Origin: Darwinibacter acetoxidans_A | GTDB lineage: Bacteria > Bacillota > Limnochordia > Darwinibacteriales > Darwinibacteriaceae | Assembly (NCBI GenBank): GCA_041936745.1 | Contig: JBHGWS010000135.1 | Coordinates: 1 to 61,868 of the forward strand | Reading direction: 5' to 3' | DNA: 61,868 bases | Shown here: one piece after another, positions 7,059-15,852 of the stretch | How the letters are laid out: every line of letters starts with the position of its first letter | How positions within the stretch are numbered: position 1 is the stretch's first letter | Position numbers and translations under genes: made by a program | Notes under the pieces: generated by a model | Told to the model about the DNA's origin: nothing | Database searches by the model: none | The model's input: the letters and a program-made list of their open reading frames with translations, nothing else

Positions 7059-9506
7059 TTGAAAGGTACTTCTTTGGTTTTAAGCGTGCTTTTGATTTGC
7101 TTTTTAATCTCGGCCGGGGCTTCGAGTGCCCCGCGCAGGCGGGTGATAGCCGGCGACGGCTACCAATACCCCCCCTTTGCCTTTTATGGGGAAGACGGGC
7201 AGCCCGCAGGGTTTAATATCGAATTGGCGAGGGCGGTAGGGGATGCTTTAGGCTGGGAAATTGAAATCAGCCTGGCTCCCTGGCCGGAAACCATGGAGCG
7301 TTTTTCCCGCGGTGAAATTGATTTTATCAGCGGCATGTTTTATACGCCCAAGCGGGGGGAGGAATACGGTTTTACAACCCGTCACTCTGTGGCCAGCGGC
7401 GATATTTTCAGCCGCAAAGGCATGGCAGTTGGCAGTGTGGCGGATCTGGGTGGGCAGGCGGTTGCGGTGCAAAACGACGACATTGTTTACCACTACCTGC
7501 GGGAGCTGGATTTAAACATCGATTTTGTAATGGTGCCCGGTATCAGTGAGGCCCTCCATCTGCTGGCTTTGGGCGAGGCCGATTACGCCGCCGTGGTTAC
7601 AATTCCGGCCCACTACGCCATAGAGCGGGAAAAGCTGGCAAACGTGCAGGCTAACGGCCTGCACCTGGCTCCTTTTGACTACAGTTTCATTGTACCACGG
7701 GAGGAGAAAGCCCTCTTAGCGGAATTGGAAAGGGGCTTACGCCAAGTTAAATCCTCAAACAGATACGACGAGCTGTACAATAAATGGTTAGGGCCTTACG
7801 AGAAACCGCCGAACGTTGGCGAAAGGCCCCGCCATTTGCTTTTAACAGCCGTTTTGGGCACGGCCGCCCTGGTCAGCCTGATTTGGGCTTTCGCCCTTAG
7901 GCGCATAGTCCGGCTGAAGACGGCTGATCTGAGCAGGGCCAATAATCGGCTGCTTAAAAGCCAGGAAAACTTGCATCACGCTAATGAAGAACTACAAGCG
8001 GCCGTAGAACAATTAACGGCTACGACAGATGAATTGGCGGAACAGTACAGAAAACTGCAGGATGTAGAAGGCCAGCTGTCGGAAGAAAAAGATCTGCTGC
8101 GGACAACACTGCTTTCGGTAGGCGTCGGTGTGATCGTCACAGATGCCTTTGCTCAAGTTGTGATGATTAACCCGGTGGCGGAAAAACTCACCGGTTGGCT
8201 GGAAGGTTCCGCCATCGGCCGCTACTATTACGAGATCTTTCCCGGCAAGCATGCTGACTTAGCCGAACAGGTAATGTATACGGAGAAAACTTTAGAGATA
8301 GGCCAACAGCGTTTGGCTTCCAAAACGGGCTCTTCCGCTGTCGTAACAACCACAGCCGCTGCCATTTTGGATCGGGGTGGCGCTGTGCGCGGTGCTGTAA
8401 TTGTGTTTCGGGACGTCTCGGACGCGGTGCGGCACCGCAGTGAAATTGAGTACCTCAGCTACCATGATCACCTCACGGGGGTTTTTAACCGCCGGGCGTT
8501 TTCCAGAGAGATGGAACGCTTTGATCAGCAAAGCTACCTGCCTTTAAGCATTATCGTAGCTGACGTGAACGGCCTTAAACTGGCTAATGACGCCTTCGGC
8601 CACGCGGTGGGCGATCAGCTGTTAATCAGGATTGCCCAGATTCTCAAGTCGGCCATAGGCGAGCGGGGGATTATAGCGCGCTTGGGGGGCGACGAATTTG
8701 CCTGCCTGCTGCCTAACACGGCCTTAGCTGAAGCGTCGGGTTTAGTGGCGGAAATTGAAAAAATGGTGAAAGAAGAGATAGTACATTCAATTCAACTTTC
8801 GGTTTCTCTAGGCGTTGGTGTGAAAGAAAAGGCGTCTCAGAATATGACGGATGTCTTTAATGCCGCGGAAGAGCGCATGTACTCGCAAAAAATCTTAACC
8901 AGTCCCGAACAGGACATGGTCGATTTTATCATCAACACCTTGTTTGAAAAAAGCAAAGGGGAAAAAGAGCATTCTTACCGGGTGGCCAAGCTCAGCCAAG
9001 CCGTAGGTGAAGCTTTAGGTTTACCAGCGGAAAAGGCCGCTGATCTATACACTACCGGTTTAATGCACGATATCGGCAAGGTTGCCATCGACGAGCGCAT
9101 TCTGCATAAAGAGGAACCCTTGAGTGAAAAAGAAAAGCGGGAAATTATGAGGCATCCCGAATTAGGCTACCGCATCCTGCGGGGGGCTAAAAACATGGAT
9201 CAGACGGCCTGGCATGTCTTAGCCCATCATGAACACTTTGACGGCACCGGTTTCCCGAAAGGGCTTCGGGGCAAGGAAATACCGCTGCAGGCCAGGATTA
9301 TCGCCGTAGTTGATGCTTATGACGATTTGACTACCGGCAAAGCGAAATTAAGCCCGGCTGAAGCCGCCCGTAAACTTGCGGCTTGGGCGGGCAAAAGGCT
9401 CGATCCTCAAATAGTAGCAGTATTTCTGAACAAGGTTTTACCGCAGTCGGCTGCGATTATAGAAAAGGTGGATGAAACGGTTGGTGAAAACGACGATTTG
9501 GCGTAA
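7059..9506 (+). CDS. Solute-binding sensor with PAS, GGDEF and HD-GYP domains
   Basis: An 815-residue membrane signalling protein. In order: signal peptide (1-23), a periplasmic amino-acid-type solute-binding domain (SBP_bac_3, about 26-245), one TM helix (about 262-282), a coiled coil (290-350), a PAS domain (about 350-465), GGDEF (about 470-625) and HD-GYP (about 635-800). The cyclase site is intact (RLGGDEF) with no RxxD inhibitory site just before it. The HD-GYP site is also intact: HDIGK, HHEHFDGTGFP, DAYD. The protein could therefore both make and break cyclic-di-GMP in response to an external ligand. It uses a TTG start with a G-rich ribosome binding site. The next gene begins inside its 3' end. 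Confidence 0.9.
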   Translation: MKGTSLVLSVLLICFLISAGASSAPRRRVIAGDGYQYPPFAFYGEDGQPAGFNIELARAVGDALGWEIEISLAPWPETMERFSRGEIDFISGMFYTPKRGEEYGFTTRHSVASGDIFSRKGMAVGSVADLGGQAVAVQNDDIVYHYLRELDLNIDFVMVPGISEALHLLALGEADYAAVVTIPAHYAIEREKLANVQANGLHLAPFDYSFIVPREEKALLAELERGLRQVKSSNRYDELYNKWLGPYEKPPNVGERPRHLLLTAVLGTAALVSLIWAFALRRIVRLKTADLSRANNRLLKSQENLHHANEELQAAVEQLTATTDELAEQYRKLQDVEGQLSEEKDLLRTTLLSVGVGVIVTDAFAQVVMINPVAEKLTGWLEGSAIGRYYYEIFPGKHADLAEQVMYTEKTLEIGQQRLASKTGSSAVVTTTAAAILDRGGAVRGAVIVFRDVSDAVRHRSEIEYLSYHDHLTGVFNRRAFSREMERFDQQSYLPLSIIVADVNGLKLANDAFGHAVGDQLLIRIAQILKSAIGERGIIARLGGDEFACLLPNTALAEASGLVAEIEKMVKEEIVHSIQLSVSLGVGVKEKASQNMTDVFNAAEERMYSQKILTSPEQDMVDFIINTLFEKSKGEKEHSYRVAKLSQAVGEALGLPAEKAADLYTTGLMHDIGKVAIDERILHKEEPLSEKEKREIMRHPELGYRILRGAKNMDQTAWHVLAHHEHFDGTGFPKGLRGKEIPLQARIIAVVDAYDDLTTGKAKLSPAEAARKLAAWAGKRLDPQIVAVFLNKVLPQSAAIIEKVDETVGENDDLA

Positions 9507-10449
9507 TAAATATTTTGTTGCTTTCATGGCAGTTATTGCCTGTATTTTATGGGGAAGTGCTTTCCCGGTCTTAAAAGTGACCTACGAAGAACTGCAGTTG
9601 GCGGGGGAGGATCAAGCAAGCCGGCTTTTACTGGCGGGTATGCGCTTTTTCTCAGCCGCCGTTTTATTATTCATTTTTGCTAAATTCGCCCTGAAATTAA
9701 GCTGGCGGGTAAAAAAAGAAATGATCCTGCCTTTAATTTTATTGGGCCTGGGGCAGACGGGCCTGCAGTATTACTTTTTCTACAACGGCTTAGCTTACAC
9801 AGGCGGGATCAAGGCGGCAATTATCAATTCCGCCGGTAATTTTTTAGTCGTTATCTTTGCCCATTTTTTATACGCCGACGACAAACTCTCTTTTGGCAAA
9901 GCAATTGGCCTTTTGACGGGGATTGCGGGGATCGTGTTCGTTAATTGGGAGTCGGGCCCGGGCGGCATCAGTTGGGATTTCAGTTTCAGGGGAGAAGGCT
10001 TTTTACTGCTTTCCGGTTTCGCCAGTGTTTTTGGCACCTTTCAGGCCAAGAGGCTGTCGCAGAAACTACAGCCAATTTTAATCAACGCTTACCAGCTCTT
10101 ATTCGGCTCCCTGCTTTTACTTTTGACAGCCGCTCCCGGTTATCATTCGGGCCAGTTGGCAACCACTCCCCTTTTTTGGGGCCTCTTAATCTACTCGGCT
10201 TTTTTATCGGCGGTAGCCTTTTCAATCTGGTACACTCTCCTGCGTTACAACAAAGCGGGGGAGATAACTTTATACCGCTTTTTAATCCCCGTTTCCGGGG
10301 CAATCCTCTCGGCATTCTTTTTGCCCGCTGAACATTTTACACCGGCTGTTTTCCTCGCTCTGTTTTTAGTAGCCTTAGGCCTTGTGGTGGTAAATTACTT
10401 AAACAGCCGGACACAAAAAGAAAGGATGGAAAGCAGTGAAAGTTATTGA
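9472..10449 (+). CDS. EamA/DMT-family permease
   Basis: Ten-helix drug/metabolite transporter of about 325 residues made of two EamA repeats. The first opens with the conserved ILWGSAFPVLK; the second ends with LGLVVVNYL. The ATG at 9472 lies inside the end of the preceding gene. An in-frame GTG at 9484 is better spaced from the AAAAGGTGG at 9463-9471 and could be the true start. Members export amino acids and metabolites; the substrate is unknown. It overlaps the downstream thioesterase gene by 14 bases. Confidence 0.85.
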   Translation: MKRLVKTTIWRNKYFVAFMAVIACILWGSAFPVLKVTYEELQLAGEDQASRLLLAGMRFFSAAVLLFIFAKFALKLSWRVKKEMILPLILLGLGQTGLQYYFFYNGLAYTGGIKAAIINSAGNFLVVIFAHFLYADDKLSFGKAIGLLTGIAGIVFVNWESGPGGISWDFSFRGEGFLLLSGFASVFGTFQAKRLSQKLQPILINAYQLLFGSLLLLLTAAPGYHSGQLATTPLFWGLLIYSAFLSAVAFSIWYTLLRYNKAGEITLYRFLIPVSGAILSAFFLPAEHFTPAVFLALFLVALGLVVVNYLNSRTQKERMESSESY

Positions 10450-10852
10450 AATCCCAATTGAGGTGCGTTATGCGGAGACGGATCAGATGGGTGTTGTGTA
10501 CCACGCCAATTATCTGATCTGGTTTGAGGTTGGCCGCACCGCTCTTTTAGACAGCATCGGCCTTGACTATTTCCGCTTGGAAGAAGAAGGGTTTGTTTCC
10601 CCGGTTTTAAAAGTGGCGGCCAGTTTTCACCGGCCCGCTCGTTACGGCAAAGAGGCACTGGTTCGAACCTGGGTTGAAGCCTACGATGGGCTGAGAATTA
10701 CTTACGGTTACGAAATTCTAAGCGGCGGCCAGCTTTGCGTGACCGGTACTACCGTCCATGTGCTTGTGCGCAGGGAAGACTTTCGGCCCGTCTCCCTCAG
10801 GCGGCACTTCCCAAAGTGGGATGCTGTTTATAATAAACTAAAGCATAATTAA
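10436..10852 (+). CDS. Acyl-CoA thioesterase, YbgC/FadM hotdog family
   Basis: A 138-residue single hotdog-fold protein. The N-terminal YAETDQMGVVYHANYLIWFE motif contains the conserved catalytic Asp and the His-Ala-Asn-Tyr turn of 4-hydroxybenzoyl-CoA-type thioesterases. It hydrolyses acyl-CoA thioesters in the cytosol; the chain specificity is not visible. It starts with GTG after AAAGGATGGA and is the last gene before a strong terminator. Confidence 0.88.
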   Translation: MKVIEIPIEVRYAETDQMGVVYHANYLIWFEVGRTALLDSIGLDYFRLEEEGFVSPVLKVAASFHRPARYGKEALVRTWVEAYDGLRITYGYEILSGGQLCVTGTTVHVLVRREDFRPVSLRRHFPKWDAVYNKLKHN

Positions 10853-10870
10853 GACTGCTTTTATCAGCGG

Positions 10871-10893
10871 CGGCCCTGCGGGGCCGTTTTTTT
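10871..10893 (+). terminator. Rho-independent terminator
   Basis: CGGCCC (10871-10876), loop TGCG, GGGCCG (10881-10886), then seven T. It ends the aminopeptidase-to-thioesterase run and isolates the following SorC operon. Confidence 0.88.
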
Positions 10894-10983
10894 GTATAAT
10901 TAACAATCGGCGCTAAAGGGCTTAGGACTGGGCTTTTTATGGATGGTTAATAAGAAAAGGTAAAGGAAATCCCGGAAAATATG

Positions 10984-11012
10984 TTGACGATATAAAGCCC
11001 GGCCTATATAAT
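10984..11012 (+). promoter_or_regulatory. Strong sigma-A promoter of the SorC/nucleoside operon
   Basis: TTGACG (10984-10989), a spacer of exactly 17 bases, TATAAT (11007-11012). One mismatch to consensus in total. Transcription should start near 11019, which excludes the in-frame ATG at 11011 as the regulator's start and supports 11080. Confidence 0.9.
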
Positions 11013-11042
11013 GAAACACAGACAAACTAAATTTCACATAGA

Positions 11043-11056
11043 TGAACAAAAGTTCA
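11043..11056. promoter_or_regulatory. Palindromic candidate operator
   Basis: A perfect inverted repeat, TGAAC-AAAA-GTTCA, lies about 25 bases after the predicted transcription start and before the ribosome binding site of the SorC-type regulator. This is a suitable place for autoregulation by the encoded helix-turn-helix protein. Binding is inferred. Confidence 0.5.
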
Positions 11057-11079
11057 AGATGAGAAATGAGGTGATAAAA

Positions 11080-12063
11080 ATGTATAACAGTGAACATGTC
11101 TTAATGACCAAGATCGCGATCCTTTATTACGAAGACGGCTATACTCAGGAAGAAATAGGGCAAATGTTAAACATGTCCAGGCTGCAGGTACATAGGCGAT
11201 TGAAAGCTGCAGTGGATTCTCACATCGTGGAGATTCGGGTCGAATCGGAATATCGGAATCCGGCTCTGTTAGAGACAGCTTTAAAAGATATATTCAACCT
11301 AAAACATGTTGTCGTGGTAAGAAGCTCTACAGACTTCGATACAAATGTGAAAAACTTGGCGCAGGGCGGAGCGGAGCTTCTGCTGAAGGTTGCCCAACCG
11401 GGTGATCACCTGGCGGCTTCTTGGGGCAACACTGTTTCTAAAATTCCGCCGTTTTTAGAAGGGAACGAACTGGACATCACTGTTGGCAATATTGTGGGCG
11501 GCCTGTCGGTTTTTGGTGATAAGGGGGCGCAGGAGGTGGCAATGAGAATTGCCTTGGCCTTAAAGGCCACTCCCAGGTTGTTAAACCTGCCTTATAAGCT
11601 GGAAACGCGGCAGATGCGCGATTTGATTTTACAAGATGAAAGCGTTAAAAAAGACCTCAAAACACTGAAATCCTGCGATTTAGCTGTTGTGGGCATCGGC
11701 TACATCGGCCAAAATCCCGACGGTGGGGTTATCTCTCAGTATAAAGAATCAATGCAGGTGGAGATAAAGAAGCTAATTAAAGAAAAAAATGCCGCCGGGG
11801 AGATTTTCAGCAGGTACTTTGATTCGGCCGGCGAGCCCATCCACATTTCTGCTCTGGAAGACACCGTGATCGGCCTGAGCCTGGAAGATCTAAGACACAT
11901 TCCTTTGACCATCGGTGTTGCGGGCGGCATCGAGAAAACCCGGGCAATTGTCGGCGCTCTGCGGGGTAGATTCATCAACTGCCTGGTCACTGACGAAATA
12001 ACGGCACAAGCGGTAATCGATGCAGAAAAAAATGCTGCCGGTGAGACTGAGAAAACAGGGTAG
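11080..12063 (+). CDS. SorC/DeoR-type sugar-sensing transcription regulator
   Basis: About 327 residues. An N-terminal helix-turn-helix (about 8-55) reads YTQEEIGQMLNMSRLQVHRR and is followed by a SorC-type sugar-binding domain with conserved AASWGNTV, VGIGYIG and GVAGGIEKT segments. Relatives such as LsrR, DeoR (B. subtilis) and CggR bind phosphorylated sugars through this domain. The ATG at 11080 has GAGGTGAT 4-6 bases upstream and lies downstream of the promoter. It is the first gene of a 14-gene operon containing a sugar kinase, so its effector is probably that kinase's product or the aldolase product (inference). Confidence 0.92.
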   Translation: MYNSEHVLMTKIAILYYEDGYTQEEIGQMLNMSRLQVHRRLKAAVDSHIVEIRVESEYRNPALLETALKDIFNLKHVVVVRSSTDFDTNVKNLAQGGAELLLKVAQPGDHLAASWGNTVSKIPPFLEGNELDITVGNIVGGLSVFGDKGAQEVAMRIALALKATPRLLNLPYKLETRQMRDLILQDESVKKDLKTLKSCDLAVVGIGYIGQNPDGGVISQYKESMQVEIKKLIKEKNAAGEIFSRYFDSAGEPIHISALEDTVIGLSLEDLRHIPLTIGVAGGIEKTRAIVGALRGRFINCLVTDEITAQAVIDAEKNAAGETEKTG

Positions 12064-12153
12064 AAGAAAGGAGGCGAGGCGTAAGTTTCGGCACTAACTG
12101 AATAAAAACTAAAATCTATCAGCTATCAGATCCGAAGAGGAGGTCATTACAAA

Positions 12154-13182
12154 ATGACAAGAAAGAAATGTCTCAGTTCAGTTTTAGCAGTCTGCGCTGT
12201 AGTATTGACTGCAGCTTTATTCGCAAGTGGCCCTGCTTTTGCCGCCGATCAGAAATTCAAAGCGGCTATGGTTACAGATGCCGCGGGCTTGGGAGATCAG
12301 AGTTTCAACGACACCGCTTGGGCGGGCCTTAAAAGATTGGAAGAAGAATTCGGTACGCAAATTTCGGTTGTGGAATCAACGGAAATGACACAGTACGTCA
12401 CAAATTTACTCCGTTTGGCAGATTTAGATTACGACATGATTGTAGCTGTCGGGTCGTTGTTGGAAGATGCCATCGAGGACGTTGCGGACCGCAGGCCAAA
12501 CACCAACTTTCTTATGATCGACAGTGTTGCCCAAGGCGACAGCGTTTTATCCGTGCTTTACCGCGAGCAGGAAGGGTCATTTTTAGCCGGGGTTGCCGCA
12601 GGCTTGATGACTAAGGGCAATCGAGTGGGCTTTATCGGCGGCATGGATGTCCCGCCGGTGGAAAGATGGCGTGTTGGCTTTGAGGCAGGCGTTAAAACGG
12701 TAAATCCCGACTGCACAGTTGTTGTGACCTTCATTGAAGACTTCAACGATCCCAATAAAGGCAAGCAGTTGGCCCTCACCCAATACAATTTCGGTATCGA
12801 TATTATCTTTGCCGTGGGCGGCCAATCGGGCTTAGGGGTTATCCATGCAGCGGAAGAAAAAGGCGAAGGTTTCTATGTCATCGGCAGCGACTCCGATCAA
12901 AACCACCTGGCACCGAAAAATGTTTTGGCTTCCGTTGTCAAAGCAGTTGATATGAGTATCTATGAAGCTTTTGCAATTTTAAGGGAAAACGGTAGGTTTT
13001 CCGGCGAAGTTCTCTCTCACGGCCTGCCGGAAGGCGGTATGGCCCTGGCTACGACAGGCGATTTACTGCCTGAAGAGGTGCTGGCAGAAGTTGAATACTG
13101 GCAGGAAAGAGTACTGAACGGCGAAGTTGTGGTGCCGAGCAATCTCAACGAGCTAAAAAGCTTTGCTGCCCCTTCTAAATAG
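12154..13182 (+). CDS. BMP-family nucleoside-binding protein of ABC importer
   Basis: Exported solute-binding protein of the BMP/Med (PnrA-like) family, 342 residues, which capture purine nucleosides for ABC import. The mature part opens with the family's AAMVTDAAGLGDQSFND segment and contains GFIGGMDVPPVERWRVGFEAG and AVGGQSGLGV. The signal peptide ends in Ala-Phe-Ala before Ala-Asp. It has no lipobox cysteine, whereas homologues in Gram-positive bacteria are normally lipoproteins. The start ATG follows GAGGAGGT. It is followed by the matching ATPase and two permeases. The 90 bases before it show no promoter or purine riboswitch that I can recognise. Confidence 0.92.
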   Translation: MTRKKCLSSVLAVCAVVLTAALFASGPAFAADQKFKAAMVTDAAGLGDQSFNDTAWAGLKRLEEEFGTQISVVESTEMTQYVTNLLRLADLDYDMIVAVGSLLEDAIEDVADRRPNTNFLMIDSVAQGDSVLSVLYREQEGSFLAGVAAGLMTKGNRVGFIGGMDVPPVERWRVGFEAGVKTVNPDCTVVVTFIEDFNDPNKGKQLALTQYNFGIDIIFAVGGQSGLGVIHAAEEKGEGFYVIGSDSDQNHLAPKNVLASVVKAVDMSIYEAFAILRENGRFSGEVLSHGLPEGGMALATTGDLLPEEVLAEVEYWQERVLNGEVVVPSNLNELKSFAAPSK

Positions 13183-13225
13183 ACAAATCTAATTCTACTC
13201 ACCAAAGACTGGGAGGGACTATACT

Positions 13226-14734
13226 TTGAGTTTAGCGGTAGACATGCGAGGCATCACTAAGCGATTCTCTAAAGTATTAGCTAACGACAAGGTCGACCTG
13301 CAGGTAGAAACCGGGGAAATCCATGCCATTTTGGGCGAAAACGGAGCCGGGAAATCTACTCTGATGAACATTCTGTACGGTCTTTATCAGCCTGACGCAG
13401 GAGAAGTTCGTATTAACGGTGAATTGAAATCGTTTCGCAATTCCAGGGAAGCCGTCCAAGCCGGGATAGGCATGGTTCACCAGCATTTTATGCTCATACC
13501 TACATTGACGGTGGCTCAAAACATTATCTTGGGGCAGGAAATTGAAAAAAACGGGCTGTTGGCCGCAAAACTTGCCGACCAAGTGATTAAAGATTTATCC
13601 AAGCAACACGGCCTAAGGGTCGACCCCCAAGCCTATGTGCGGGATATATCCGTTGGTATTCAGCAGAGGGTGGAGATCTTAAAAATACTGTACAGGAAAG
13701 CAAAGATCATTGTTCTCGACGAACCGACGGCTGTTTTGACGCCGCAGGAAGTAGGGGAGCTGTACGAAATTCTCAACAACCTGAAAAACTCCGGCCACAC
13801 CATAATCTTCATAACCCACAAAATCAAAGAAATCAAAGATATCAGCGATAGAGTAACCGTTTTAAGAGACGGCCGATTTATAAAAACAGTCAAGACAAAA
13901 GAAGTCGACCACCAAGAGCTGGCTCGGTTGATGGTTGGCAGGCCTGTAGAATTAGTATGCCACAAGGACCCTCCCCGCATCGGGGGAGTGGTTCTTGCGG
14001 TGAACAACCTGCAGGCGGAAAATGAGCGGGGCACACCTGCACTGAAGGGAATTGATTTGGTAGTCAGGCGGGGAGAAATTGTCGGTATTGCCGGAGTTGA
14101 CGGTAACGGCCAGACTGAATTGATCGAGTGCCTGGCCGGGCTGAGGCAGCCGACTTGTGGGACAATTAAGCTCTGCGGACAGGATATTACGGGCTGTGAT
14201 CCGGAAACAGCTTACAAAACGGGCCTGGGGCACATCCCGGAAGACAGGCATAAACACGGGTTGATCTTGGATTTTTCACTCACGCAAAATCTATTAATGG
14301 GGAATTTGGGCGACAAGCAATTCTTTAAAGGACCGGTGATCGATTACCAAAAAGCCCGCAAGCGGATTACTGAATTAATTGAACGCTATTCCATCAGGGC
14401 ACCTCACGCGGAGGCCAGAGCGGGTGGGCTGTCCGGCGGCAATCAGCAAAAAGTGATTATCGCCCGGGAGATCGATAAGGACCCCGATCTCTTGATTGCG
14501 GCCCAGCCGACCAGGGGTGTGGATGTGGGGGCCATCGAATTTATCCACCGGCAGTTGATTGAACAGCGGGACAAGGGCAAGGGTATTTTGCTTGTATCCA
14601 TGGAATTGGATGAAATTATGCAGCTTTGTGACAGGATTTATGTTATGTATGACGGCTGCTTTGTTGGTGAAATGGACGCAGCAGATGCAACAACCGACAA
14701 TTTAGGCCTTCTTATGGCGGGGGTGAGGGAATGA
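13226..14734 (+). CDS. Nucleoside ABC importer, double ATPase
   Basis: A 502-residue ATPase with two ABC modules, like B. subtilis NupO. The first half has Walker A GENGAGKST, a signature-like VGIQQRVEIL and Walker B LDEPTAVLT. The second half has GVDGNGQTE, where the P-loop lysine is replaced, then SGGNQQKV and the degenerate Walker B AAQPTRGVD. A weakened second P-loop is normal for this sugar/nucleoside subfamily. The start is TTG with GGGAGGGA upstream. It overlaps the next gene by four bases and energises the two permeases. Confidence 0.93.
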   Translation: MSLAVDMRGITKRFSKVLANDKVDLQVETGEIHAILGENGAGKSTLMNILYGLYQPDAGEVRINGELKSFRNSREAVQAGIGMVHQHFMLIPTLTVAQNIILGQEIEKNGLLAAKLADQVIKDLSKQHGLRVDPQAYVRDISVGIQQRVEILKILYRKAKIIVLDEPTAVLTPQEVGELYEILNNLKNSGHTIIFITHKIKEIKDISDRVTVLRDGRFIKTVKTKEVDHQELARLMVGRPVELVCHKDPPRIGGVVLAVNNLQAENERGTPALKGIDLVVRRGEIVGIAGVDGNGQTELIECLAGLRQPTCGTIKLCGQDITGCDPETAYKTGLGHIPEDRHKHGLILDFSLTQNLLMGNLGDKQFFKGPVIDYQKARKRITELIERYSIRAPHAEARAGGLSGGNQQKVIIAREIDKDPDLLIAAQPTRGVDVGAIEFIHRQLIEQRDKGKGILLVSMELDEIMQLCDRIYVMYDGCFVGEMDAADATTDNLGLLMAGVRE

Positions 14735-15852
14735 ACTGTTCCAAAGCAGCAGCTGAAAAAAAGAACACTTTTAGGCACTTCTTGACCCGTGAAAAAACGG
14801 AACCGCTTTTGACAATGCTGTCGTCTTTAATTATTTCATTCTGTATCATCGCAGCACTGCTCCTTTTGACAGGCTACAATCCGGTGTTTGTGTTTTCCAC
14901 GCTGTTTACCGGTGCCTTCGTGGGCGAAGTGAATATTTCGGAAACTCTTTTAAGCGCAACACCTTTAATGCTTTTGGGCTTGGCGGTAGCTTTTTCTTTC
15001 AAAGCGAGCCTTTTAAACATTGGCGTGGAAGGGCAGATGATAGTGGGTGCGCTGGCCGCGGGTGCAGTAGGCATCTACTTGAAAAATATGCCGGCGTTTT
15101 TACACGTCACATTATCTCTCTCGGCGGGAATGGCTGCCGGTGCACTGTGGGCTTTTTTGCCCGGCTACCTGAAGGCCAAAAGGGGTTCCCATGAAGTTAT
15201 CATTACGGTCATGATGAACTACATTTCGTTTCGGGTCTCCGCTTATTTATTGAATGGGCCGCTGAAGGCTCCCGGGGCGAATATTGCCGCTTCGCCGCGC
15301 ATTTTGCCGACGGCAAGGCTGCCCATTTTAATCACCGGCACCAGGTTAAGCATAGGGATTCTTTTTGCACTGCTGACCGCTGCCATCCTGTGGTATATGT
15401 TTCGCTACACAAAATACGGATACGGCGTGGAGGCTGTTGGTTTAAATGCCCATGCCGCAGAGTACTCAGGCATTAAAATTGACCGGACAATAATCACGAG
15501 CATGCTGATCAGCGGTGCTATCGCGGGTTTGGCGGGGGGAGTTGAAATCTTGGGGCTTCATTACCGGGTTTATGACCAGTTTTCACCGGGCTACGGCTTC
15601 GAATCGATAGCAGTTGCTTTAGTAGGCGGCGGCAGCCCCCTGGGAGTTGTCTTATCCGGGCTCCTCTTTGGTGCTTTAAAAGCGGGCTCCGTCAACATGC
15701 AGACCGTTGCGGGGACCAGTAAAGATTTAGTCAAAATCATTCAAGCCATCATCATTTTCTTCGCAGTTGCGGGATTTTCGTTTAAAAACCTGCTTGCGGG
15801 CCTTAGAAGGAAATTTAAAGCGCAAGAGGCTGTACTGCCCGGAGGTGAGTAA
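14731..15852 (+). CDS. Nucleoside ABC importer permease 1
   Basis: Membrane permease of about 373 residues with eight to ten helices. Typical family stretches are NIGVEGQMIVGA and VGLNAHAAEYSGIKI. It corresponds to NupP-type permeases paired with BMP binding proteins. The ATG overlaps the TGA of the ATPase gene. It forms a heterodimer with the next gene's product. Confidence 0.93.
   Translation: MNCSKAAAEKKNTFRHFLTREKTEPLLTMLSSLIISFCIIAALLLLTGYNPVFVFSTLFTGAFVGEVNISETLLSATPLMLLGLAVAFSFKASLLNIGVEGQMIVGALAAGAVGIYLKNMPAFLHVTLSLSAGMAAGALWAFLPGYLKAKRGSHEVIITVMMNYISFRVSAYLLNGPLKAPGANIAASPRILPTARLPILITGTRLSIGILFALLTAAILWYMFRYTKYGYGVEAVGLNAHAAEYSGIKIDRTIITSMLISGAIAGLAGGVEILGLHYRVYDQFSPGYGFESIAVALVGGGSPLGVVLSGLLFGALKAGSVNMQTVAGTSKDLVKIIQAIIIFFAVAGFSFKNLLAGLRRKFKAQEAVLPGGE

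Noticed and set aside
11011..11079. Upstream ATG at 11011 as start of the SorC-type regulator
   Set aside because: It overlaps the -10 box of the promoter, so it lies before the predicted transcript start; the ATG at 11080 has a proper ribosome binding site.
12064..12153. Purine riboswitch before the nucleoside importer
   Set aside because: The 90-base gap does not show the conserved three-way junction loops and is inside an operon whose promoter lies upstream of the regulator.
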